Source of the DNA: Bacteroidales bacterium UBA3843
GTDB lineage: Bacteria; Bacteroidota; Bacteroidia; Bacteroidales; Paludibacteraceae
Length of the DNA stretch: 64,000 bases
NCBI GenBank assembly: GCA_002392745.1
Contig: DGHR01000014.1
Location: forward strand, 62,001 to 126,000
Direction of reading: 5' to 3'
Shown here: positions 1-6,670 of the stretch, one piece after another
How positions within the stretch are numbered: position 1 is the first letter of the stretch
Layout: each line of letters starts with the position of its first letter
Translations under genes and position numbers: made by a program
Notes under the pieces: generated by a model
What the model was told of the DNA's origin: nothing
Databases searched by the model: none
What the model saw: the letters and a program-made list of their open reading frames with translations, nothing else

Positions 1-250
1 AGGCATTCTTGCGTTTAAGGATAGACGACAGACTGACTGCAATGATTGCAATAGGTATAGCTGCCTCAAAGACTTGCCCTACCTTCAGTCCCAGATAGGC
101 TGCTGCAGCGGAGAAAATAACTGCCATCAACACACCCATCGAAACGCTATAAGGCGTTACCTCAGGATAGTTGTTTTCTGGTTTCAAAAGAGGTTGGTAT
201 TTCTCACCGGACTTCAATGGCCGCGCGGCATTCTCTGGTAGATGAGCCAT
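1..250 (-). CDS. OPT-family oligopeptide transporter, N-terminal part (runs off the window)
   Basis: Reading the minus strand from the ATG at 248-250 gives an open frame of 83 residues that continues past base 1. It starts MAHLPENAARPLKSGEKY and contains YLGLKVGQVFEAAIP inside a hydrophobic stretch, the typical first transmembrane segment of OPT-superfamily transporters, which move peptides or metal chelates across the inner membrane. Only the cytoplasmic N-terminus and the first one or two membrane helices are present, so the substrate cannot be judged. A canonical promoter lies 56 bases upstream (306-337), so this is the first gene of its transcript. Family call is good; specificity is unknown. 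Confidence 0.8.
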   Translation of the reverse strand, partial: MAHLPENAARPLKSGEKYQPLLKPENNYPEVTPYSVSMGVLMAVIFSAAAAYLGLKVGQVFEAAIPIAIIAVSLSSILKRKNA

Positions 251-305
251 AGGATTGACGATTAAACTATTTTACGATGTACGATTTGAAAGAAAAAATC
301 GGCCG

Positions 306-337
306 CAAAGTTACTGTTTTTTTTGCATTTATGCAAA
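306..337 (-). promoter_or_regulatory. Promoter of the OPT transporter
   Basis: On the minus strand TTTGCATAAATG (-33 region, 326-337) is followed by TAACTTTG (-7 element, 306-313) with 20 bases between TTG and TA. This matches the Bacteroidota consensus and the spacing of the other promoters in the window. Confidence 0.75.
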
Positions 338-366
338 TATTTTTAACATTTCGCAAAGTGCGTTTG

Positions 367-1455
367 TCACTCACGCCAGAATTTAGCAGCATGATGCCCG
401 TGGATGAGCAAGTGGTGGTTTGCTATGGGGTCCGTCATGAAATAATTGCTTACTACGGGTGTGGTCTTGATCCAAACCTGTGTACGGCAAAGGTTCTGCT
501 CGTACTGGCAACGGGTGAGTTCAACATTGACCGCCAGCAGACGTTTCATGTCGTTGCTGAGTTTGACCAAGGTATAGTCACCGGCAGGGAGATCACCATG
601 GATGGCGACGCCGATACCGGACTCAAAATGCGTGGTGTATTCGTGTTTCTCAGTCATGCGCAACGGAATAGTACAGTGAGCCAACAGGATTTGTCCGTCC
701 TGCTGGATACGCGCCGGATTGACCATAAAACCGGGTTCGCCGGTCAGGCGTTTGCAGGCCATCATGGTCAGCAATACGGGTATGTCACCTTCGCAAGAAG
801 CAGGGATTCCCTCGTCATTCAGTTTGCTCAGTGCAATACATCCTGTATTTTTGACAGTGGTCAGCAGGTCAAAGCATCGGAGAGTAATACCATCCAGTTT
901 GTATTTGGCTATGATTTCTTTGAGTCGTTCGTAGATAGCCTCCGAACCCTTCATACCCGGGTCCACTTCACCAAGACTGGTAACCTCCTGGATAGGTATA
1001 TCTACCAGTTCGACATTCATTGTTTCAAGCGCGAGTTTGTAGTCCACGCGTGAAGCGATGAGCCAATCAGAAGGGAGACCTATTACACCCAAACGCTGTG
1101 TACGGTCATTGTGCACCACTTTTTCCAGGGGTTTGCGAGTCAGTGACAAAGACTCGTTAATATCCGGAAAATTCACATCTTTTGGATGCTGCATTACCTT
1201 GCCAATACCATTTCGCTGACGGATGAAACTGAGTATCTCAAGTGAAGCAGCGAGTGAGTTGCTATAACCACTTACCATCAGATAAATAGGCCGTTTCAAG
1301 TCTATTTTTTTGTCACGCACGAGTTGTACGAACTGTGCTTCTGTACCTCCGGACAGTACAGCTACTACTTGGTGATCATCAATGAATGATTCCGATAATT
1401 TGAACGGAAGATCAGATACCTCGGTGTGGAGGTTTGAACAAAGTGTGAATAGCAT
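367..1455 (-). CDS. L-fucose/L-arabinose isomerase-like protein
   Basis: A 362-residue cytoplasmic protein without signal peptide. The C-terminal half contains GITLRCFDLLTTVKNTGCIALSKL and then CEGDIPVLLTMMA, the segment that in fucose-isomerase-like proteins carries conserved acidic and cysteine residues near the metal site; a further stretch, CTIPLRM...FESGIGVAIHGDLP, resembles the C-terminal beta domain of that family. It is shorter than true FucI (about 590 residues) and agrees better with the sugar-isomerase-like proteins often left unassigned. The start is the ATG at 1453-1455; no strong Shine-Dalgarno is seen. It lies 36 bases after the GtrA gene on the same strand and probably shares its promoter. 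The sugar substrate is not predictable. Confidence 0.6.
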   Translation of the reverse strand: MLFTLCSNLHTEVSDLPFKLSESFIDDHQVVAVLSGGTEAQFVQLVRDKKIDLKRPIYLMVSGYSNSLAASLEILSFIRQRNGIGKVMQHPKDVNFPDINESLSLTRKPLEKVVHNDRTQRLGVIGLPSDWLIASRVDYKLALETMNVELVDIPIQEVTSLGEVDPGMKGSEAIYERLKEIIAKYKLDGITLRCFDLLTTVKNTGCIALSKLNDEGIPASCEGDIPVLLTMMACKRLTGEPGFMVNPARIQQDGQILLAHCTIPLRMTEKHEYTTHFESGIGVAIHGDLPAGDYTLVKLSNDMKRLLAVNVELTRCQYEQNLCRTQVWIKTTPVVSNYFMTDPIANHHLLIHGHHAAKFWRE

Positions 1456-1491
1456 GGTTTTTGTGTTTTTAAGGGTTAATATAATTGTTTT

Positions 1492-1992
1492 TTATCGGTG
1501 GATGAAGGTGTAATATTTTTGGCCCAAATAACTCACGGCAACAGTGATGAGTGTAATAAGCATCTTGCTTGGAGTGGGATACCATCCCATTATATCCACA
1601 CATAGTTTGAGGCCAAAATAATTGATAGCCAGATTAACGGCTACAATGAGTATGTAACGCATAAGCTGGCGTGCGCCATGCAGGTTGGATTGCGTAAACG
1701 TAACATATTTTTGGAGCCAAAAACCGGTCAACAGCGTGATAGGAAAAACGATACATAGTGAGGCTATATGGGGTGTGAGACATAGGTTTATCTCTTCACC
1801 GTAAGGAAATGTCACATATACCAAATCATGTCCGATAACGAAATTATAGACCAGGAAATAAAGTACCCAATCCAACACCATGTTTCCTCCTCCGCATGCG
1901 GCATAACGAAACAATTGTTCGGGCATCCATTTTGAAAACGGACGATAGAAAAAATCGATTATTCGTGTAATTATTTGCGCCAAATGCCTCAT
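1492..1992 (-). CDS. GtrA-like membrane protein
   Basis: A 166-residue, very hydrophobic protein with four predicted membrane helices (around residues 30-50, 70-90, 105-130 and 138-160). The segment FRYAACGGGNMVLDWVLYF just before the first helix is the usual GtrA/DPMS-type entry motif. GtrA proteins are thought to help flip or position undecaprenyl-linked sugars for cell-surface polysaccharide or lipid modification. The gene starts at the ATG at 1990-1992 and is read from the minus promoter at 2098-2129, giving a leader of about 100 bases. Its partner glycosyltransferase is not in the window. Confidence 0.8.
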   Translation of the reverse strand: MRHLAQIITRIIDFFYRPFSKWMPEQLFRYAACGGGNMVLDWVLYFLVYNFVIGHDLVYVTFPYGEEINLCLTPHIASLCIVFPITLLTGFWLQKYVTFTQSNLHGARQLMRYILIVAVNLAINYFGLKLCVDIMGWYPTPSKMLITLITVAVSYLGQKYYTFIHR

Positions 1993-2005
1993 TTTTACAT
2001 TTTTA

Positions 2006-2037
2006 TTTGCTCAATTCAAAAAAAAGTAGTACTTTTG
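2006..2037 (+). promoter_or_regulatory. Promoter reading toward rsmA
   Basis: TTTG at 2006-2009, then 20 bases, then TACTTTTG at 2030-2037. It matches the window's promoter consensus. It lies upstream of, and points into, the opposing minus promoter at 2098-2129, so the two promoters face each other. Confidence 0.75.
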
Positions 2038-2080
2038 CAGCCGCAAAAGGCAAACAAGCTTTTTTATGATTTGCGTGTAA

Positions 2081-2094
2081 CCGATTTAAATCGG
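2081..2094. promoter_or_regulatory. Perfect 14-bp palindrome at the gtrA transcription start
   Basis: CCGATTTAAATCGG equals its own reverse complement. It begins four bases past the -7 element of the minus promoter (2098-2105), i.e. over the expected start of transcription, a common place for a repressor site. No regulator is known from the sequence. Confidence 0.45.
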
Positions 2095-2097
2095 GCA

Positions 2098-2129
2098 CAA
2101 AGTTAATAAAAATTTTTTATGCACGCAAA
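2098..2129 (-). promoter_or_regulatory. Promoter of the GtrA/sugar-isomerase genes
   Basis: Minus strand: TTTGCGTGCAT (2119-2129) then TAACTTTG (2098-2105), again with 20 bases between TTG and TA. The predicted transcript overlaps that of the plus promoter at 2006-2037 by roughly 50 bases, in antisense. Confidence 0.7.
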
Positions 2130-2176
2130 TTTTTTTAACTAAATTTAATAATATATGGACGATTATCACACGGACA

Positions 2177-2983
2177 ATGCAACAAGTACATGCCAAGAAA
2201 CAATCGTACGAGTATACAGTACGAGCAAAGAAATTTCTGGGGCAGCACTTCTTGACGGACCTGAACGTCGCCCAGAGAATTGCCTCAACTGTTAAATCCG
2301 GACCCACTATTGAAATAGGTCCGGGTATGGGTGTGCTAACCCAATATCTCCTTAAAAATCCTGATATTCAACTCACGGCCATCGAAATAGACCGCGAGTC
2401 TGTGGCATATCTCAAAGAGTGGTATCCGGAACTGCATCTGATAGAAGGAGATTTTCTTAAACTTGACTTAAATAGTGTTTATCCCGAAGGCGAATTTAAT
2501 GTCATCGGGAATTATCCGTATAATATCAGTAGCCAGATTTTCTTCAAGGTATTGGAATACAAAGACCGTATTCCTGTATGCTCGGGAATGATACAAAAAG
2601 AAGTAGCCGAGCGTATTGCTTCCAAACCGGGCAAGAAAACTTATGGGATATTATCTGTCTTATTACAAGCTTATTACGATATAGAATATCTTTTTACGGT
2701 GGATGAATATGTATTTAATCCTCCGCCAAAAGTGAAGTCAGCCGTCATACGTATGACTCGTAACCGACGAAGACAGCTGGACTGTGATGAAGAACTCTTC
2801 AAAACAGTCGTTAAAACAGCCTTTAATCAGCGACGAAAACAAATGCGCAATTCTCTTCAACAGCTGGTAGGAAAGGGTAATCCAATCCTCGAAGAGAAAA
2901 TATTTACAATGCGCCCCGAACAGCTGACAGTCGAACAGTTCGTCGAACTGACTAAATTAATAAATGATAAAATGGTCAAATAA
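2177..2983 (+). CDS. rsmA: 16S rRNA dimethyladenosine transferase RsmA (KsgA)
   Basis: This 268-residue enzyme dimethylates two adjacent adenines in the 3'-terminal hairpin of 16S rRNA using SAM, a late step of 30S assembly. Visible motifs are KFLGQHFL near residue 18, the SAM-binding IEIGPGMGVLT at about 47-57, the catalytic NYPYNISSQI (NxPY type) at about 112-121 and PPPKVKSAVIRM near 190. Length is normal for the family. The ATG at 2177 leaves about 16 residues before the conserved start of the fold; a later GTG (before RAKKFLG) is an alternative. corA follows 38 bases downstream on the same strand. Confidence 0.95.
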   Translation: MQQVHAKKQSYEYTVRAKKFLGQHFLTDLNVAQRIASTVKSGPTIEIGPGMGVLTQYLLKNPDIQLTAIEIDRESVAYLKEWYPELHLIEGDFLKLDLNSVYPEGEFNVIGNYPYNISSQIFFKVLEYKDRIPVCSGMIQKEVAERIASKPGKKTYGILSVLLQAYYDIEYLFTVDEYVFNPPPKVKSAVIRMTRNRRRQLDCDEELFKTVVKTAFNQRRKQMRNSLQQLVGKGNPILEEKIFTMRPEQLTVEQFVELTKLINDKMVK

Positions 2984-3021
2984 ATGACCTGATCGTAAAT
3001 CACTAAATCGTAAACTGCACT

Positions 3022-3972
3022 ATGTCTGAAATCAAAATATTCTATAAAGATAAGGAGAAAATCAAAGTAGCCCGCTCTATCTCCGCATTAAAAGAACTTG
3101 ACAAGAAAGATATTATCTGGATTGACTTGTTGGATGTGAGTGACAAGACAGAGGATACATTGGAGGGATTTCTAAAAATAGAGATTCAGGAAGACGAGGA
3201 GATGGAGGAAATCGAGCTCTCCAGCCGTTATATTCAGACGGATGACTCGATTGTTGCCAATAGTAACTTTCTGAAATCTAACTTTGAAATGGAGCCGGTG
3301 AACTTCATAGTAAAGAATTCCATACTGGTCTCTATCCGCGATGTGGAGTTAGATAGTTTTAACGAGACGGTAAAGAAGATGTTTGTCAATACTCGCAATT
3401 TCCCGAGTGGCTACCATGTGTTAGTAGCGTTGATGGAGACTCGTGTGGAAAAGGATGCCGACTTGATTGAGGATACCACCGATATGATTACCGAACTTTC
3501 GCAACGTATTAACGCCAATTCGGAACACGTGGATGAAGATTTGCTTGTTCAAATCAAGGACTTGCAAGAAAAAGTAACTATCATTCGTCAGAATATTTTG
3601 GATAAACAGCGAGTAATAAGCAATCTCTTGAAATGTGATTTCTTTCCTGAAGAGTTAGGTCCGCGCTTGACAATGATTATTAAGGATATCAACTCATTGT
3701 TTGATTATACACGATTTGGTTTTGACCGTCTCGACTACCTGCAGGATACTTTCCTTGGTTTGGTAAACATCGAACAAAACAAAATAATCAAAATATTTAC
3801 CGTAATCAATATCATTTTCCTGCCGCCTACATTGATTGGTAGTCTGTATGGAATGAACTTTGACTTCATGCCGGAATTACATTGGCAGTTCGGATATTTG
3901 TGGGCAATCGGGTTAATGTTATTATCCGTGGCACTTATCTTACTGATTTTCAAACTAAAAAAATGGTTATAA
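3022..3972 (+). CDS. corA: CorA-type magnesium/cobalt transporter
   Basis: A 316-residue inner-membrane divalent cation channel. The long N-terminal cytoplasmic part is rich in acidic residues and helices (about 1-250), followed by two C-terminal membrane helices at about 257-275 and 291-311. Between them lies the selectivity signature YGMNF (276-280), diagnostic of CorA/ALR proteins. The short basic tail KLKKWL follows the last helix. The start ATG at 3022 is close behind rsmA, so co-transcription is likely. Whether Mg, Co or another ion is preferred cannot be read from the sequence. Confidence 0.92.
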   Translation: MSEIKIFYKDKEKIKVARSISALKELDKKDIIWIDLLDVSDKTEDTLEGFLKIEIQEDEEMEEIELSSRYIQTDDSIVANSNFLKSNFEMEPVNFIVKNSILVSIRDVELDSFNETVKKMFVNTRNFPSGYHVLVALMETRVEKDADLIEDTTDMITELSQRINANSEHVDEDLLVQIKDLQEKVTIIRQNILDKQRVISNLLKCDFFPEELGPRLTMIIKDINSLFDYTRFGFDRLDYLQDTFLGLVNIEQNKIIKIFTVINIIFLPPTLIGSLYGMNFDFMPELHWQFGYLWAIGLMLLSVALILLIFKLKKWL

Positions 3973-4168
3973 ACATATTGTTGACAACTTGACTACTACA
4001 CAGTTTATAACATGTTCCACGTTGCAATTGTCAAAACCATTAACTTTTCTACTACAAAATTAAATCTATATAACTCGTTGAAATCGAGCATAATTAACAC
4101 TTTATCTACAATTTCAACATCTAATTATATCCATAGGATTTTAAAATTAAATATATATTTTTCTATAT

Positions 4169-5116
4169 ATGAAAACAGAGGAGCAGGAGCGTTTACAGCA
4201 AAAAATACGCGAATTGGCTAAAAAGAAGAATGCAGTCATCTTCGCACATTATTACACCCGTCCGGAAATACAAGAGATAGCTGATTTTATCGGTGATAGC
4301 TTAGCATTAGCTCAGCAGGCTACGCGCGTGCAGGCGGACATATTAATAATGTGCGGCGTACATTTTATGGGCGAAACGATGAAAATCCTGTGTCCTGAAA
4401 AGAAAGTGCTTGTACCGGATATGGCGGCAGGCTGTTCGCTGGCGGATAGTTGCAAAGCAGAAGACCTCGCTGCATTCAAGGCAGAACATCCCGATCATAT
4501 GGTAGTGAGTTATGTCAATACCTCGGCTGACGTTAAAGCGTTGACGGATGTTGTAGTAACGAGTTCGAATGCAAAGAAAATAGTGGACCAATTGCCCCAT
4601 GATGCCAAGATAATATTCGGTCCGGATTATAATCTCGGTTCATATATAAATTCTGTAACGGGTCGTAATATGCTTCTTTGGAATGGTGCATGCCATGTGC
4701 ACAGCCGTTTCTCGTTGGAAGCTTTATTGCAATTAAAAAAAGAGAATCCCGGTGTGGAGGTATTGGCCCATCCGGAATGTAAAGCTGCAATATTGGCCCA
4801 CAGCGATGTAATCGGTTCAACCAAGGCTTTGCTTGAACATACCAAACAATCTGTTTCCAAACGCTTTATAATTGCCACAGAAAGCGGTATATTGTTTGAA
4901 ATGCAACGTGCTTGTCCGGACAAAGAGTTTATTCCTGTACCGCCGGAGGTAACAGAAGGTGTAGGATGCAGTTGCAACGAGTGCGAGTATATGCGCATGA
5001 ATACGCTCGAGAAAGTGTATGCATGTCTGTGCAACGAGCAACCGGAGATGCAGGTAAAAAAAGAGACAGCCGAAAAAGCCGTCTCTTCTATCCAACGTAT
5101 GCTTGAGATGAGCTAA
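4169..5116 (+). CDS. nadA: Quinolinate synthase NadA
   Basis: A 315-residue [4Fe-4S] enzyme that condenses iminoaspartate with dihydroxyacetone phosphate to make quinolinate, the first committed intermediate of de novo NAD synthesis. Visible motifs are FAHYYTRPEIQEIADFIGDS near the N-terminus, IMCGVHFMGETMKIL, the WNGACHVHSRF segment and GVGCSCNECEYMRMNT near the C-terminus; the cysteines in these segments include the cluster ligands. Length fits the family. nadB and nadC are not adjacent. The last 60 bases of the reading frame also form an inverted repeat that looks like a terminator for the gene coming from the opposite side. Confidence 0.95.
   Translation: MKTEEQERLQQKIRELAKKKNAVIFAHYYTRPEIQEIADFIGDSLALAQQATRVQADILIMCGVHFMGETMKILCPEKKVLVPDMAAGCSLADSCKAEDLAAFKAEHPDHMVVSYVNTSADVKALTDVVVTSSNAKKIVDQLPHDAKIIFGPDYNLGSYINSVTGRNMLLWNGACHVHSRFSLEALLQLKKENPGVEVLAHPECKAAILAHSDVIGSTKALLEHTKQSVSKRFIIATESGILFEMQRACPDKEFIPVPPEVTEGVGCSCNECEYMRMNTLEKVYACLCNEQPEMQVKKETAEKAVSSIQRMLEMS
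5055..5087 (-). terminator. Terminator of the DUF4491 operon, inside the nadA 3' coding end
   Basis: On the minus strand AAGAGACGGC, a loop of five T, GGCTGTCTCTT (one bulge/mismatch) and then seven T in total form an intrinsic terminator. It lies about 35 bases past the stop of the DUF4491 gene but inside the coding sequence of the convergent nadA. Confidence 0.55.
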
Positions 5117-5122
5117 CGCTTA

Positions 5123-5491
5123 TTAACCCATTTTTTCTTTCAGATGTTTATGGCTGGGACCTTCTTTTAGAATGTCTCCCAGTTCTTTGCGTCTGCGTTC
5201 GTAGTAATCATGCCGTTTCGGGTTTTCGGGAAACCAGCCGCGCAGCACACGCATCTCCTGCTGCATTACCTCGTGGATACCCCAGAAACATGAGAAAGCG
5301 AACGCGGCAATGATAGTGGAAGCAATATAATTATCCATCAATAGGGAAATAACTGTGCATATTACTCCCGGGATAAAGAATCCCCACCAGCCTTTCCGGC
5401 CGAAATAATACTCCAGTTTGATCGTGATAGGATGGCAGATTCCGATGCTCAAAAACACGGCTGCACCTATGATAATTCCTGTGAAATTCAT
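5123..5491 (-). CDS. DUF4491 family membrane protein
   Basis: A 122-residue protein with three hydrophobic segments (about 3-20, 35-52 and 55-75) and a basic, charged cytoplasmic tail (QQEMRVLRGWFPENPKRHDYY onward). The pattern GICHPITIKLEYYFG...WWGFFIPG...FWGIHEVMQQE is characteristic of DUF4491, a family common in Bacteroidales and of unknown function. It is the last gene of a three-gene minus-strand group (6566 to 5123) with envelope proteins upstream, and it ends seven bases from the end of convergent nadA. Confidence 0.75.
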   Translation of the reverse strand: MNFTGIIIGAAVFLSIGICHPITIKLEYYFGRKGWWGFFIPGVICTVISLLMDNYIASTIIAAFAFSCFWGIHEVMQQEMRVLRGWFPENPKRHDYYERRRKELGDILKEGPSHKHLKEKMG

Positions 5492-5521
5492 AAATATATT
5501 TATAATATTGATATTAACGAT

Positions 5522-6172
5522 TTAGTGCGTGAACATAAATCCAAAGTAAATGCGCGGACCGGTAGGCAGTACTAACTCACTTTTATGAATAGCGAGCATC
5601 CAATCAAGCCGGAACGTGATATGCACCTTTCTTGTGAGGCAATAATCGCAACCCACATAAGGCGTGATATAGAAGAAACTCTGTTTATGAAAAGTACTGT
5701 TGGCATCTTTTGTCCAGCTATCCTGGTCACCTTCTAATACATACAATCCTTTCATTGATCCGCCACCTATAGTGCCCCCTATGTATGGCCATGCTTTATC
5801 CAGTCTCCAACAGCAGTCTGCTAATATTCCTCCACATCCTACGCGTACATAACTACCCGGTTTAAGTATCTCATGGCAATCCGTTGTAGCACTTGGCATA
5901 GTAGAGACGAAGCCTTCCAATCCGGTACGCAGGTATTTCCACAGATGCACTCGCAAGGCACCGCCAATACCGAAAAGTGCCCCTTGCGGACTGGTGGAGC
6001 GTCCATCGGATGTAATAGGTGCATTCTTGTCTTGACCGAACATATAGCCGGTATGAAGCATCATTCCTCCGGAATAACCTTGATAGACTTTTTTTTTCTC
6101 TATTCCGTCGCTTACTTGAGCAGCCATACCGCATGCACATAACAAAAATATAAGTAATATCTTACTGTGCAT
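5522..6172 (-). CDS. Exported protein, probable outer-membrane beta-barrel
   Basis: A 216-residue protein with an N-terminal signal peptide (MHSKILLIFLLCACGMAAQ, cleavage expected after AAQ). The mature part has alternating aromatic/hydrophobic strands such as GALRVHLWKYLRTGLEGFV, SFFYITPYVGCDY and HITFRLDWMLAI and ends in IYFGFMFTH, whose aromatic-rich end resembles a small barrel inserted by the Bam complex. It also has five or more cysteines after the signal peptide, unusual for a barrel. No specific family is recognised. It starts two bases after the stop of the upstream membrane protein, so the two are translationally linked. Confidence 0.55.
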   Translation of the reverse strand: MHSKILLIFLLCACGMAAQVSDGIEKKKVYQGYSGGMMLHTGYMFGQDKNAPITSDGRSTSPQGALFGIGGALRVHLWKYLRTGLEGFVSTMPSATTDCHEILKPGSYVRVGCGGILADCCWRLDKAWPYIGGTIGGGSMKGLYVLEGDQDSWTKDANSTFHKQSFFYITPYVGCDYCLTRKVHITFRLDWMLAIHKSELVLPTGPRIYFGFMFTH

Positions 6173-6173
6173 A

Positions 6174-6566
6174 TTATATTCTCTTAATAAACAAACAAGC
6201 CGCTATTACGAGTGCCGGACCGAGACCGGAATAGAAAGAAGCGGTGAACTCTGCCGGTATGAAAGGCATGAATTTCAATGCGATACCGAGGCAGGACATG
6301 CAGACGATAAGTATCCATCCCCGTAGCGGAAATGTATGCCAGACGGTCGTTTGGTCCGGTTCGGCGGCAATCAAACCGCAATAACGCGCCACTATCCGCC
6401 GGAACATCAGTATAAATCCGGTCAGTACGGCCGCTGTGATGAGCAGCAGCCACCACAATTCATCGACAGGCATAAGGGTGTATGCCTTGATACCTTTTAT
6501 AGTAATCATCACTCCCGGAATACCCCATAGAAGCGCTGCTACCAAATATAGAAATAGCTTGTTCAT
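6174..6566 (-). CDS. Small integral membrane protein of unknown function
   Basis: A 130-residue protein with four hydrophobic segments (about 5-25, 38-56, 83-100 and 110-127) and a short positively charged loop (FRRIVARYCG) after the second. No family is recognised. It is the first gene of the group that continues with the putative barrel protein and DUF4491. A -7-like element (TATCTTTG, 6591-6598) lies upstream, but the usual TTG at -33 is absent; a perfect 10-bp palindrome sits near that place instead. Confidence 0.55.
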   Translation of the reverse strand: MNKLFLYLVAALLWGIPGVMITIKGIKAYTLMPVDELWWLLLITAAVLTGFILMFRRIVARYCGLIAAEPDQTTVWHTFPLRGWILIVCMSCLGIALKFMPFIPAEFTASFYSGLGPALVIAACLFIKRI

Positions 6567-6590
6567 TCGTACCTTTGATTATATCGGCGG

Positions 6591-6620
6591 CAAAGATACG
6601 AATAATTTTTGGAATATTCC
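6591..6620 (-). promoter_or_regulatory. Non-canonical promoter with palindrome near the -33 position
   Basis: TATCTTTG on the minus strand (6591-6598) matches the -7 element. The -33 TTG is missing; GGAATATTCC (6611-6620), a perfect palindrome, lies just inside that position. This suggests a promoter that depends on a DNA-binding protein rather than on a good -33 box. Confidence 0.4.
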
Positions 6621-6646
6621 TTAAGAAATGCTTAAAAGACGCTTAA

Positions 6647-6664
6647 ATCCCTATAAATAGGGAT
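6647..6664 (-). terminator. Palindrome downstream of the metallopeptidase gene
   Basis: ATCCCTAT-AA-ATAGGGAT is a perfect 8-bp stem seven bases past the stop codon of the gene ending at 6671. It is followed on the minus strand by only two T, so it is a weak terminator or an RNA 3'-end stabiliser. Confidence 0.35.
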
Positions 6665-6670
6665 ATATAT

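Noticed and set aside
277..1053. 258-codon plus-strand open frame
   Set aside because: Lies opposite the sugar-isomerase-like gene and begins inside a promoter of the other strand.
3973..4168. Possible replication origin in the AT-rich corA-nadA gap
   Set aside because: Only one DnaA-like box (TTATCTACA, one mismatch) and one half parS (TGTTCCACGT at 4013) were seen; no cluster.
4012..4221. 69-codon plus-strand open frame between corA and nadA
   Set aside because: AT-rich, without ribosome-binding site, and it overlaps the nadA start in another frame.
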